A stretch of DNA of 64,000 nt from positions 20,658 through 84,657 of the forward strand of contig JADKAQ010000031.1 in the NCBI GenBank assembly GCA_016719105.1, read 5' to 3'. The notes under the pieces were generated by a model. The model worked only from the letters and a program-made list of their open reading frames with translations. It did not search any database and had not been told where the DNA came from. Shown here one piece after another: positions 26,718 through 35,135 of this stretch; positions within the stretch are counted from its first letter, which is position 1, and each line of letters begins with the position of its first letter. Origin of the DNA: Gemmatimonadota bacterium (GTDB lineage Bacteria > Gemmatimonadota > Gemmatimonadetes > Gemmatimonadales > Gemmatimonadaceae). The position numbers and the translations under genes are program-made.

Positions 26718-27203
26718 ATGCGCCCCCTGAGCACCCCGCGTTCCCTGCCCTTGCGTTCCCTGCAGAGCCTGAGCACCCTCCTCGTCGTCGCCACCCTGAG
26801 CGCCGCGTGCGGCGGTGGCGGCGAGGCCGCGGCCGATGCGGCGGCGACCGCCGCGTCCGAAGCCCCCGCGGTGGCGGCTGGGGCGGCCTCGTTCGACCCG
26901 GCGGCCATTACGCCGCAGATGCTGGCCCAGGGCGACAGCCTGTTCCACGGGCTGATTGGGGCAACCTCGTGCCAGGCGTGCCATGGCGCCGACGCCAAGC
27001 AGGCGACCGTCGCCCCCGACCTCACCGACGCCGAGTGGCTGCACAGCGACGGGAGCTGGGAGGGGATCTACAAGACGGTGCAGGCGGGCGTGTCGGCCCC
27101 GAAGAAGTTCACCAGCATGATGCCGGCCGACGGCGGCATCCCCATGACCGACGAGCACCGCCGCGCCGTGACCGCGTACGTGTACAAGCTGGGGCACCCG
27201 TAG
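26718..27203 (+). CDS. Lipoprotein cytochrome c (class I), nos-associated
   Basis: A 161-residue protein with a lipobox (TLSAAC, Cys31), an Ala-rich linker, and one class I cytochrome c domain. Haem is attached at SCQACHG, and the axial Met is probably in KKFTSMMPADGG. It would sit on the periplasmic face of a membrane, carrying electrons. Its position 111 bp after nosY on the same strand suggests it delivers electrons to NosZ, as c-type cytochromes in other clade II clusters do (inference). The upstream gap contains an AACGACCA direct repeat. Confidence 0.85.
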   Translation: MRPLSTPRSLPLRSLQSLSTLLVVATLSAACGGGGEAAADAAATAASEAPAVAAGAASFDPAAITPQMLAQGDSLFHGLIGATSCQACHGADAKQATVAPDLTDAEWLHSDGSWEGIYKTVQAGVSAPKKFTSMMPADGGIPMTDEHRRAVTAYVYKLGHP

Positions 27204-27220
27204 GACGGTGGGTCCGTTCG

Positions 27221-28009
27221 TCAGGCGGTCGGGAGTGTAGCCTCGAGGACGTCAAACAGGAGGCTGCAGCAGGTCACCCCGCCCTCGGCCTTGGCGAGTT
27301 CCGATGCATCGACGCCGATCACGCTGACCCCGTGGGCACGCAGCATGTTCTGCGTGCGCGGGAAGGCGGTGGAGTGAATCACTCCACCGCTCACCATCAC
27401 CGCGTTGGCGGCGAACGGCTCGGCGGGATCGACGGTGAGCGCGTCGAAGCCATCGAATTGCGCGGCGTCGACCCAGTCGGGGTTGACGAGGATCCAGTCC
27501 GGGCTCACCTGGGTCACCGCGGTCTTCAGGTGCAACGCTCCGGCGACCGCGACCTCACGTACGTCGTAGCCGAACGGCGCGACGAGCGCGCGCAGCGCAG
27601 CGATCCCCTCGGCGGTGGTGCGCTGCGTGAGCCCGACGAACAGCGTGCGCCCGATGCGCAGCACGTCGCCGCCGTCGAGGGTGGCCGGCTCGGGGATGCG
27701 CACGCAGCGCCGGAACGGCGCCAGCGCCTCGGCCATCGCGTCGACCTCGGGGCGGCGTGAGGCGGCGCCGGGGCGCGTGAGGACCGCGACCTCGTCGAGC
27801 ACCAACGCCACGTCCTCGACGAAGACCGCGTCGGGGAGGTCGGGGAGTTCGGGGAGGCGGATCACGCGCACGCCCAACGACTCCAGCGCCTCCTCATACG
27901 CGTCGTGCTGGTCGCGAGCGACGGCGAGGTCGATGGGCGTGCGGGCGACGTGGGTCAGTTCGCACTCGGTGATGGAGCGCGAGACTTCGCGGGTGATGGC
28001 GACGATCAT
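27221..28009 (-). CDS. Dimethylarginine dimethylaminohydrolase (DDAH)
   Basis: A 262-residue cytosolic enzyme of the guanidino-modifying superfamily, expected to hydrolyse methylated arginine to citrulline and an amine. Family motifs are visible in order: LPDLPDAVFVEDVAL near residue 60, PATLDGGDVLRIG, the catalytic His in GALHLKTAV, and the nucleophile Cys in AEGGVTCCSLL at the C-terminus. The length matches bacterial DDAH; arginine deiminases are longer. It converges with the cytochrome c gene 17 bp away and is divergent from argJ, so arginine metabolism is a shared theme on that side. Confidence 0.9.
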   Translation of the reverse strand: MIVAITREVSRSITECELTHVARTPIDLAVARDQHDAYEEALESLGVRVIRLPELPDLPDAVFVEDVALVLDEVAVLTRPGAASRRPEVDAMAEALAPFRRCVRIPEPATLDGGDVLRIGRTLFVGLTQRTTAEGIAALRALVAPFGYDVREVAVAGALHLKTAVTQVSPDWILVNPDWVDAAQFDGFDALTVDPAEPFAANAVMVSGGVIHSTAFPRTQNMLRAHGVSVIGVDASELAKAEGGVTCCSLLFDVLEATLPTA

Positions 28010-28121
28010 GTGAGGGGGGCGAGGGGATCACCGAAGCTATCGCCGACGATTGGCCGACGCATCCGCGTCGGGGAGTTGTCGACGCGGGCGCCCGACCGCG
28101 GGCTAGCGCGCGCGATTCACG

Positions 28122-29339
28122 GTGAGGATGTTTCCCGGCTCACCGACCCCCGATCGCCCCGTGTCCCAGCCCGTGCACTTCCACCAGCCGGCGCGCTTCC
28201 CGCGCGGCTTTCATAACGCGTCGCGTAACGTCGGGCTCAAGCCTACGGCGCGCGACCTCACGCTCTTCGTGAGCGACGTCGAGGCCAACGCGGCCGCCGT
28301 CTTCACGCGCAACCACTTTCCGGGCGCGCCGATCATCCTCGGGCGAGAGACCATCAGGGGCGGGCGGCTCAGGGCGATCATCGCCAACAGCAAGTGCAGC
28401 AACGTGGCGACGGGAGACGAAGGGGTGCGCCGCGCGCGCCGCATGGCCGCCGCTGCCGCCGCCGAAGTCGGGACCTCGGCCGACCGAGTGCTGGTGAGCT
28501 CCACAGGCGTCATCGGCGTCCCCCTCCCCATCGAGAAGATCGAGGTGGGGGTGAAGGGGATCATGGGCGACCTCTCCGACGATCCGTTGTTAGGCGCCGA
28601 GGGGATCATGACCACCGACACGCATCCCAAGGCGCTGTCGGTGAGCGTGGGTGAGGCGACGATCACCTTCGTGGCCAAGGGGTCGGGGATGATCGAGCCC
28701 AACATGGCGACGATGCTGGCCTACATCTTCACCGACGCCGCCCTCGACGCCGCCACGCTCGACCGCATGCTGCGCGAGGCGGTGCACGTCTCGTTCAACA
28801 TGCTCTCGGTCGACACCGACACGAGCACGTCGGACACCTGCGCCATCCTGGCCAACGGTCTCGCCGGCGCGGTGGACGAAGCCGCGTTCCAGGCGGCGCT
28901 CACCGCCGGCTGCCTGCGCATGACCGAGATCCTGGCGCGCGACGGCGAAGGCGCGGAGCACCTCATTCGAGCGACGGTGCGCGGGGCGAGCGACGAGGGC
29001 GAGGCGCGCCGTGTGGCCAAGTCGCTGGTGAACTCGCCCCTGGTGAAGACGATGGTACACGGGGCCGATCCCAACGTGGGGCGCCTGCTGATGGCCGTGG
29101 GGAAGTGCTTCGAGGTTCCCATCGCCGCCAGCCGCACCGACGCCTGGATCAACGCGACGCCGGTGGTGCGCGGCGGGATGCGCCTCGACTTCGCGGACGC
29201 CACCGTACGCGAGACGCTCAAGGCCGAGGTGGTGGAGCTGGTGGTCGACCTCGGACTCGGCACGGCGACGGCGACGGCCTACGGCTGCGACCTCACCAAG
29301 GGGTACGTGGACGAGAACGCGGCGTACTACTCGTCGTAG
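28122..29339 (+). CDS. argJ: Bifunctional ornithine acetyltransferase / N-acetylglutamate synthase
   Basis: A cytosolic arginine-biosynthesis enzyme that transfers acetyl groups from N-acetylornithine to glutamate. ArgJ is made as a precursor that self-cleaves before a Thr nucleophile; the site is intact in KGSGMIEPNMATMLAYIFTDA (split at MA|TML). Other landmarks are ARDLTLFVSD, RAIIANSKCSNVATG, SSTGVIGVPLP, TTDTHPK and the end GYVDENAAYYSS. The start is uncertain: GTG 28122, ATG 28128 with GGTGAGG directly before it, or GTG 28161 (SQPVHFHQPARFPRGF) are all in frame. It is divergent from the DDAH gene. Confidence 0.93.
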   Translation: MRMFPGSPTPDRPVSQPVHFHQPARFPRGFHNASRNVGLKPTARDLTLFVSDVEANAAAVFTRNHFPGAPIILGRETIRGGRLRAIIANSKCSNVATGDEGVRRARRMAAAAAAEVGTSADRVLVSSTGVIGVPLPIEKIEVGVKGIMGDLSDDPLLGAEGIMTTDTHPKALSVSVGEATITFVAKGSGMIEPNMATMLAYIFTDAALDAATLDRMLREAVHVSFNMLSVDTDTSTSDTCAILANGLAGAVDEAAFQAALTAGCLRMTEILARDGEGAEHLIRATVRGASDEGEARRVAKSLVNSPLVKTMVHGADPNVGRLLMAVGKCFEVPIAASRTDAWINATPVVRGGMRLDFADATVRETLKAEVVELVVDLGLGTATATAYGCDLTKGYVDENAAYYSS

Positions 29340-29344
29340 CGTGC

Positions 29345-29935
29345 CTAACGGGCCGGCGTCGGGAAGTACGTCGGCTCGTTGCCCTTGCGCCACTTGATGT
29401 TGCAGCCGAGGCTGGGGAACTGGTCGGCGGCGGGCGGCTCGTGCGCGAGGACGGCATCCAGGGCGGCGCGTAGGTCGCGCCCCGTCACCGGGCGCTCGTT
29501 CTTCGGTCGCGAGTCGTCGAGCTGGCCGCGATAGACCAGCCGTCCATCGGTATCGAAGACGAAGAAGTCCGGGGTACAGGCCGCCGCGTAGGCCTTGGCC
29601 ACCTCCTGCGACTCGTCGAACAGAATCGGAAAGGCATAGCCGAACTCGCGCGCCATCGCCGCCATGCTCGCCGGTGCATCGTCGGGATAGTTCACGACGT
29701 CATTCGAGGCGATGGCCACCAGGGCCACGCGGTCGCGGTAGTCGGCATCGAGGCGGGCGAGCTCGGCGGCCACGTGCTGCACATAGGGACAGTGACGGCT
29801 GATGAACATCACCAGCATCGCGCGTCCCTGCCCAACGCCATCGCGCGTGAAGGTGCGTCCGTGCGCGACGTCGGGGAGGGCGAAGTCGGGAGCGGTGGTG
29901 CCGAGCGCGAGCATGGTCGATTCGGTGCGCGCCAA
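29345..29935 (-). CDS. AhpC/TSA-family thioredoxin-like protein
   Basis: A 196-residue cytosolic redoxin. MLALGTTAPDFALPD is the standard start of peroxiredoxin/TlpA-like proteins. The active-site loop is ISRHCPYVQH with a single Cys in CPY, and the cis-Pro segment is AACTPDFFVFD. The C-terminal LGCNIKWRKGNEP is typical of a widespread uncharacterised redoxin subfamily. The TTG at 29935 is favoured over ATG 29914 because the family begins ARTESTML and an AGGAGA lies about 10 bp upstream. Its TAG stop is inside the heptamer GTTAGGC. A peroxidase or disulfide role is likely; the substrate is unknown. Confidence 0.8.
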   Translation of the reverse strand: MARTESTMLALGTTAPDFALPDVAHGRTFTRDGVGQGRAMLVMFISRHCPYVQHVAAELARLDADYRDRVALVAIASNDVVNYPDDAPASMAAMAREFGYAFPILFDESQEVAKAYAAACTPDFFVFDTDGRLVYRGQLDDSRPKNERPVTGRDLRAALDAVLAHEPPAADQFPSLGCNIKWRKGNEPTYFPTPAR

Positions 29936-30091
29936 GAGCAGGTCTCCTGTACGGGGGCTGAAAGGACTCGTAGCAGGATAACCGCGCGACGCCTAACCGT
30001 GTTCCGGCACGCACGGGCTCGCCGGTCGGGCGAAGGTGGTGGGGCGCGTGCAGCGCCGAGGTTCGGGAGCGGAGTGGGTGGAAAAAGAAAA

Positions 30092-30113
30092 CCCCCGGGA
30101 TTGCTCCCGGGGG
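30092..30113 (-). terminator. Intrinsic terminator of the plug-domain gene
   Basis: A perfect 9-bp stem (CCCCCGGGA / TCCCGGGGG) with a TTGC loop is followed, on the minus strand, by TTTTCTTTTTC (30091-30081). It lies about 170 bp beyond the stop of the minus-strand gene at 30285, the expected place for its terminator. The rest of the gap 29936-30284 holds no recognised feature. Confidence 0.75.
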
Positions 30114-30284
30114 CGGCTCGCAGCCAGCGACCCTAGCACGAAGGCGAACAGGTATAGCTGCGAGTATCAGTAATAAGACGTGTGAACCGTTGAGGCGCAA
30201 CTCGGGGAACTACGAGTGGGATCCACGATGCGCAGCTGTGCACACAGCGTGACAGTTTCGTTGTGCAGCGTGATGGCGCCGACT

Positions 30285-32477
30285 TCACGACCGACGCGTC
30301 CAGAACGCCACGGTGCCGCAGACCGACGAGTTGCCGGCGTACTCAGGTGGCGTCTCGGCCGCCGTGCGATACAGCTCGATGCCGGCGAGCGACTGCACGG
30401 GGAGGGCGTCCACATCGAAGGGCGATTGCATCCCCCAGGTCCACATGCGCATGCCATCGACGATGACCTGCATGTAGCACGAGCGCGAGAATCGCTCTCC
30501 CGATTGCTCCCAGCCCTGGATCATCGCGACCTGCGGCAAGCTCGGTGGTGAGGGAGACGCGACCGCGTTTCCCCCCGTGGGAAGCGGGAGGAGCCTCACT
30601 CCGGTGATGGAGCGCAGCACGTCGGAGGTGCGACTGTCGTCGCGCGCGCGCAGCGCCGACTCGTCGAGGAAGCGCCCGCGTCCGGCGGCGCGATGTTCGC
30701 GGAAGAGCGCGAGCCCGCGAGCGCGCTCTCCCTTGGCGCTCGGCGGTGCGACGGTGTCACGGCGCGCGACCACCGGTGGTCGCACCAGGAGGCGGCGAGC
30801 GCCGATCGAACCGGCCGTCAGGCGCAACGTGTCGCGCCACCGGGCGCCGGTCTCGGCGGCGGATTCGACCTGCACCAGCGTCGCGCCGGGGAGCGCGCAC
30901 AGCGTGGCGCGCCCCGCGTCGTCGAGCACTGCCTCGAGGTCGCGCTGCACCTCCGTGAGTGTGCTCCCCCGCGACTCGACGGCGCGCCAGGTGGCGCGCA
31001 TGGGGGCGGCGCGCAGCGGTTCTCCGCTGGCGGCATCACGCACGGTGACGACGACGATCCCCTCCCGCGCGAGGTCGACCGGGGTGCGGCAGAGGCGGGC
31101 GGCGCGCGTGCGCAGCGACGGCAGCGCGAGCCTAACGCGCATGGTGCCGCTGGCCGGCACGTCGAGGAAGGGCGACGGCACCACCAGCCCTAACGAGTCG
31201 AAGGCCGGGGTGGAGAGCCCGATGGCGTAGGCCCCCGCCGGCACGCCGACGAGCGAGAAGCGCCCGTCCGCACCGGTGGTTGCCGCGAGCGCGGTCCCCT
31301 CGAGGGTGACCGTCACCCCGGCCGCCGGTGCGCCGGCGACGCTGTCGAAGACCGTCCCCGCAATCGACGCCCCCGTGGGAGTCGACGCCGCCATGGCGGC
31401 GGTGACGCCGCTCTCGACGCTCCCGCCCGCATCGTGGTACAGCGTGAGGCGTGTCTCTCCGGCGCTGTTCCCGGTGGCCGCCGCGCGCGGCATCCGGATG
31501 CGCCAGTCGTCGACGATCCAGCGCCCATCGGCGAGCCGCGCGAAACGCACGCGCCCGCCGAGCCCATCGCGAGCGGCGTCGCCCGGCACGCCGGGGGGGA
31601 GCGCCGTGTAGGTGAACTCGAGTTCGCGCAGCTCGGACGAGGCGCCGTCGAGCCAGAGGACGCCGGCGACATCGGGGCGCTCGCTCTCGCGCGTTGGGGA
31701 AAAGGCCAGGCCGTTGAACGCGGCGCGCGCGCCTACACCCGACACGAGCCGGAAGCAGTGCGCGGCCAGGAACTCCTCGGAGAGGAGGACGTCGGCGTCG
31801 GGGGCGTAGTAGTCGGTGCTGCCGTCGGCGCGCCGCACGATGTAGCCGTCGCTGGCCAGCTGTGCCGCGGGGAGACTGCGAAAGAGGTGGCCGATGGTCT
31901 CGATCGAGGTGCGCCGTTCGTCGCGCACGACGCGCCCCGATCCGGCGTCGACATCGCGACTGAAGCGGGTCACGCGTCCGCTCTCGGCGCGCTGCGCGGT
32001 GAGCACCGACGCGGTGAGGGCGGCGCGTACGTCTTCCCAGAGGGCGACGAGCCGCGGGTCGCCGTCTTTCGGCTGCCGACAGCTCGCGCGCTCCGTCACC
32101 CGCACCGCGCCCAGGGCGGGGACGACGGCGTCGACCTCGATCGGCTCGCGGCGCGCCTCGTCAGCCGCAAGGGCGAACGGCGCGGTGCGGGTCGGCCGGA
32201 CACCGATGCGCTTGACCAGGAGGGCGAAGCGCCCGGCCCTGGGGGCTCGCAGTTCGTATGCGCCGCCGGCGTCGCTGAGTCCGGCGACGACGGTGCGTCC
32301 TTCGTCATCGACGAGCGTGAGGACGACGCCGGCGAGGGGCGCCCCGGAGCCACGTTCGGTGACGGCGCCGCGGACGAGTTGGGCGGAGAGCGGAGGGGCG
32401 AGCAGCGACAGTAGGGCGAGCGAGGCGAGGCGGGACGCGAGGCGCGATGAGAGGTGCGACGCGAGGATGCCGCGCAC
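30285..32477 (-). CDS. Exported carboxypeptidase-regulatory-like / plug-domain protein
   Basis: A ~730-residue exported protein. I favour the GTG at 32477 (RGILASHLSSRLASRLASLALLS, signal peptide ending PPLSAQ); the open frame upstream of it looks non-coding. The first carboxypeptidase-regulatory domain follows the signal (VRGAVTERGSGAPLAGVVLTL...GGAYELRAPRAG). A long middle region (YIVRRADGSTDYYAPDADVLLSEEF) and a second such domain (IAGTVFDSVAGAPAAGVTVTLEG) come next. The C-terminus resembles an isolated TonB-receptor plug (DVLRSITGVRLL, IELYRTAAETPPEYAGNSSVCGTVAFWTRR) without a barrel. Such proteins are frequent in Gemmatimonadota; a surface carbohydrate or receptor-partner role is possible but unproven. 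Confidence 0.75.
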   Translation of the reverse strand: MRGILASHLSSRLASRLASLALLSLLAPPLSAQLVRGAVTERGSGAPLAGVVLTLVDDEGRTVVAGLSDAGGAYELRAPRAGRFALLVKRIGVRPTRTAPFALAADEARREPIEVDAVVPALGAVRVTERASCRQPKDGDPRLVALWEDVRAALTASVLTAQRAESGRVTRFSRDVDAGSGRVVRDERRTSIETIGHLFRSLPAAQLASDGYIVRRADGSTDYYAPDADVLLSEEFLAAHCFRLVSGVGARAAFNGLAFSPTRESERPDVAGVLWLDGASSELRELEFTYTALPPGVPGDAARDGLGGRVRFARLADGRWIVDDWRIRMPRAAATGNSAGETRLTLYHDAGGSVESGVTAAMAASTPTGASIAGTVFDSVAGAPAAGVTVTLEGTALAATTGADGRFSLVGVPAGAYAIGLSTPAFDSLGLVVPSPFLDVPASGTMRVRLALPSLRTRAARLCRTPVDLAREGIVVVTVRDAASGEPLRAAPMRATWRAVESRGSTLTEVQRDLEAVLDDAGRATLCALPGATLVQVESAAETGARWRDTLRLTAGSIGARRLLVRPPVVARRDTVAPPSAKGERARGLALFREHRAAGRGRFLDESALRARDDSRTSDVLRSITGVRLLPLPTGGNAVASPSPPSLPQVAMIQGWEQSGERFSRSCYMQVIVDGMRMWTWGMQSPFDVDALPVQSLAGIELYRTAAETPPEYAGNSSVCGTVAFWTRRS

Positions 32478-32850
32478 GCACCCGCGCGAGACGGACGGCG
32501 CCGTCGTCCGAGGCCGGGGCGACGCTACGCCCTCGCACTGGCAGAGTGCCGGCGTCGCGGGCGATTCGAGCGTGGCGGGTAGATCGAGCCTGCGGCTGAG
32601 CGAGCGCGTCGTGGCTGAGGGGTCCAAACGGCGACGGATTGCGAGGGGCGGAACGAGGCGCGCGCCAAACGAGACGGGTGCCAGACTCTCGGAATCTGCC
32701 GACCGAGGCACCAGTCCGCGATACGCAGCGGCCGCGGAGGAGGGGGCGGGCGGGTGGGGCGTCACCCTGCGCCCGGTCGCTGGCCTCCGCGCGCCTCACA
32801 CGCTCGGCCCTGTGCGGCAACGCCCACGAGGGCGTCGCCCCAACGTCGTT

Positions 32851-33090
32851 CTACGCGACCAGCCAGCGCAGCGTCACGCCGATGGTCCGGGCGACCCCCG
32901 CCCCCAGGAAGGGGCCGATCACGCCGATGGCCAAGGTGACGCCGTAGGGGGCGCCGGGGACGATGCGAGGGGCGAGCAGGCCCACAATCCCCCCCATCAC
33001 GGCTGCGATGCAGGCCAGGGGGAACAACAGCGAGCGGCGTTCGGGCGCCGTGGGGGGCGTCGCGTGGTCTGAGGGATGTGTCGTGCTCAC
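32851..33090 (-). CDS. Small two-helix membrane protein
   Basis: A 79-residue protein from the GTG at 33090, with two predicted transmembrane helices (about residues 20-40, LLFPLACIAAVMGGIVGLLAP, and 47-66, YGVTLAIGVIGPFLGAGVA) and a short hydrophilic N-terminus rich in Thr/His. An in-frame ATG at 33162 would lengthen it to 103 residues. No family recognised. It lies between the plug-domain gene and the large hairpin at 33260, at the end of the backbone section. Confidence 0.5.
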   Translation of the reverse strand: MSTTHPSDHATPPTAPERRSLLFPLACIAAVMGGIVGLLAPRIVPGAPYGVTLAIGVIGPFLGAGVARTIGVTLRWLVA

Positions 33091-33259
33091 GGTCGTACCC
33101 CGTTTGGGTGACGCGGTACGATAGGTCCGACCAATGAGCATCGCGACGGGCGAACACCGCACGGCCGCGGCGCAAACGGCGCGTGTTGGCGCAGGGGAAA
33201 GGCACTACGTGTGCGCTGCAGGCGGACGGTGCGTGGGGGAATGAGTGATGGGGGAACGA

Positions 33260-33289
33260 GTCAGGGCCCCGCGGTGGCGGGGCCCTGAC
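33260..33289. terminator. Strong hairpin, probable bidirectional terminator
   Basis: GTCAGGGCCCCGC - GGTG - GCGGGGCCCTGAC is a perfect 13-bp stem with a 4-base loop. No U-tract follows on either strand, so it may act as a factor-assisted terminator or structural element. It is immediately followed by CCTAACG and marks the last backbone-like sequence before the copper island. Confidence 0.55.
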
Positions 33290-33637
33290 CCTAACGCTTG
33301 CATGAAGTTGCGACGCACCGATTGTTGATTCTGAAACGCTCTACACATTGAATCTGAGATGCCACGCGCCGTTTGTCGCCTGAATTCTCGAGTGGGAAGC
33401 GATCCGTCTGCGGAAATGACTGGACGGTCCAGGCGGGCGATCTACGCTCGCGGGTCTCGGGCGAGCTATGTGCGTGATTGCGAGACCCGTTCTTCGTGAT
33501 CTTGGGACTCCTCGCATAATGTCGAGACGGTCACATTGATTCCGAGACCAGTCGGCGGCGCCGTGCTCAATACTCCGGCGATGATGCGCGCGGCGCCGGA
33601 TCGCTCGGCATGTTCGGCAATGTCGACATCGGGCCAC
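33290..33637. other. Backbone-to-island junction, no gene recognised
   Basis: About 350 bp of lower-GC sequence with no convincing coding frame. Overlapping open frames on both strands here have no domain resemblance. Base composition and the loss of the GTTAGGC heptamer change at this point. I see no tRNA, no integrase, and no direct repeat that could serve as an attachment site. Confidence 0.4.
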
Positions 33638-34167
33638 GGATCGCTCCACCGACCGGACCGGGTCACAAGCCACTCCGAGCGCTCGGTCGTGGCAGACGAT
33701 GCTGCGGCGGGAGAACGACCGCTCGACCTCGCGAGCGCCATCCTGGCCGTGGCGGCGTGGGATGTTCCGCCGCTCGGAGGTGGCGGTTCGAGCTCGCTGC
33801 CGCGGAGTGCCGTCGTCGGCCTGGTTCTGAGTCAAGGCGGCCGGCCCATGCAGCACGACGCGCTGCTGGAGCGCCGCGTGCGGCGACTTGCCGGTGAACG
33901 GCGGTGGTCTCCTCTCATCTCACCAGACGCTCCTTGCTCGGGGCAGCCGCGATGCTCAGCGCGGTGTGGGTATCAGGCCTCGTGGTAGCGCATCCCATGC
34001 CGACGGGCGCCGCTGCGGGCGTTGCGCACTGCGCGCACGTCCATCAGAACGCGCTCTCGCACCTGTTCTGCGCGGTGGATCACGAGCACCAGCCCGGGCA
34101 GCGCTGCCCGCATGAGCACGTGCGTCAGGACGCCGTGCGAATCGACGGGGCTGTGTCCACCGCCTAG
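33638..34167 (+). pseudogene. Truncated, frameshifted M56 (BlaR1-like) sensor C-terminus
   Basis: Two frames together match the C-terminal third of the intact M56 protein at 46961-48046. The first is the 33638 frame with VVADDAAAGERPLDLASAIL and QHDALLERRVRRLAGE (compare ITADDEVAQHLALPLASAVL and RADLLPRRIRRLAGE). The second is the 33904 frame with SLLGAAAMLSAVWVSGLVVAHP and the tail AHCAHVHQNALSHLFC...CPHEH (compare GSLVAAAAALLLTWTSGLMVLHP and AHCDHPNGNALTHLFC...CPH). The catalytic HExxH part is absent and a frameshift lies near 33900. It is therefore a remnant of a second copper-sensor gene directly upstream of the copZ-copA operon. Confidence 0.7.
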
Positions 34168-34179
34168 TCCCGGAGCCTG

Positions 34180-34239
34180 TTGACATAGGGGGTGGGGGTA
34201 TGTATCATATACCCCACCAGGGTATCCACACGGATACCC
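34180..34239 (+). promoter_or_regulatory. Copper promoter P1 (TTGACA-N17-TATCAT) with two inverted repeats
   Basis: The -35 TTGACA (34180-34185) and -10 TATCAT (34203-34208) are exactly 17 bp apart. The spacer carries TAGGGGGTGGGGGTAT. GGGGTAT-N7-ATACCCC (34195-34215) overlaps the -10, and GGGTATCC-ACAC-GGATACCC (34220-34239) follows. G-tract/TAT half-sites of this type are typical of CsoR operators, and csoR is in the operon downstream. The layout repeats at 49264. Confidence 0.8.
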
Positions 34240-34267
34240 CGATCCTTTGTCAATCGGAGTCCGCGAC

Positions 34268-34675
34268 ATGACTGGTCCGAGTACCCCCAAGACGGCTGGC
34301 GCCCACTGCGCCGCCATGAGCCCACCCCCCTCCTCCGCTGCTGCTGACGCAGCCGAGTCCCGAGCCTCACAACGCCTCGACCTAGCGGTAGCTGGAATGA
34401 CCTGCGGACACTGTGTCCGGGCTGTGAGCAATGCCCTGAACGGTCTGCCCGGTGTCGAGGTCGATGACGTACGCATCGGCCGGGCGTCGGTACGGCTCGA
34501 GCCAGGGACGGTGCTCCCTGCCGCGCTCATCCAGGCGCTCCGCGAGGCCGGCTACCCGGCCAGCTTCGCGTCAGGGTCGGGTCTTGGCAACGGTGCAGGC
34601 ACGGCGGTCAGTGCGGAGGCCAAGACGGGTCTTCCGCAGGCGCCGACGAGCGGCGGCTGCTGCTCGTCGCGCTGA
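34268..34675 (+). CDS. copZ: CopZ-like copper chaperone (HMA domain)
   Basis: A 135-residue cytosolic Cu(I) carrier. The heavy-metal-associated domain begins at RLDLAVAGMTCGHCVRAV (Cys46, Cys49) and continues through LNGLPGVEVDDVRIGRASV and ALIQALREAGYPA, the full beta-alpha-beta-beta-alpha-beta unit. Extra low-complexity N- and C-termini are unusual for CopZ (about 70 residues); the end SGGCCSSR adds two Cys that could bind copper. ATG 34268 is chosen to follow promoter P1 by about 50 bp. It is first gene of the P1 operon and should pass Cu(I) to CopA. Confidence 0.85.
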   Translation: MTGPSTPKTAGAHCAAMSPPPSSAAADAAESRASQRLDLAVAGMTCGHCVRAVSNALNGLPGVEVDDVRIGRASVRLEPGTVLPAALIQALREAGYPASFASGSGLGNGAGTAVSAEAKTGLPQAPTSGGCCSSR

Positions 34676-34717
34676 TTGCTCCTTCACGTTCCTTCAACAC
34701 ACACGGAGACATCCACC

Positions 34718-35110
34718 ATGTTCGCCTCACTCGGCGGCATCGACTGGCTCGTGATCGCCGGAGCCGGCACCACGATCCTCTGGGTCAACTGGTACTTCTT
34801 CGCCGCGGAGCGCGCCCCGGCCACGGCCGCCATAGGCTCGGCAGGGCACACGCAGGAGGTCACCGTGGCCGTCCATGGCGGCTACACGCCCTCCGCCATT
34901 CGCGTGAAGGCCGGCGCCCCGGTTCGCCTCCTGTTTGACCGCCAGGAGACCTCGAGTTGCTCGCAAGAAGTCGTGTTTGCGGACTTCGGCATCCGCACCT
35001 ACCTGCCGGCGCACGAGACCACCGCGGTCACCGTGACCCCGGCGAAGCCTGGCGTCTACGAATTCACCTGCGGGATGAGCATGCTGCGCGGCAAGCTCAT
35101 CGCCGAGTAG
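34718..35110 (+). CDS. Membrane-anchored cupredoxin-domain protein
   Basis: A 130-residue protein from ATG 34718. One N-terminal transmembrane helix (WLVIAGAGTTILWVNWYFFAA) is followed by a periplasmic cupredoxin-like beta sandwich (EVTVAVHGGYTPSAIRVKAG, VRLLFDRQETSSCSQEVVF, VTPAKPGVYEFTCGMSMLRGKLI). Potential copper ligands are the Cys of SSCSQE and the Cys/Met set in FTCGMSM. It lies between copZ and copA with short gaps. It probably receives copper exported by CopA (inference); similar small proteins occur beside P1B ATPases in many genomes. Confidence 0.8.
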   Translation: MFASLGGIDWLVIAGAGTTILWVNWYFFAAERAPATAAIGSAGHTQEVTVAVHGGYTPSAIRVKAGAPVRLLFDRQETSSCSQEVVFADFGIRTYLPAHETTAVTVTPAKPGVYEFTCGMSMLRGKLIAE

Positions 35111-35135
35111 TTCCCCCCGCGCGAGGACACGAACC

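Noticed and set aside
33341..33856. 171-codon minus-strand frame at the island's left edge
   Set aside because: It overlaps the plus-strand M56 remnant, which has recognisable homology. The minus frame is Arg-rich and without motifs.
33260..34180. Search for an integrase, tRNA or att repeat at the copper-island boundary
   Set aside because: None is visible. The boundary rests only on composition, heptamer density and gene content.
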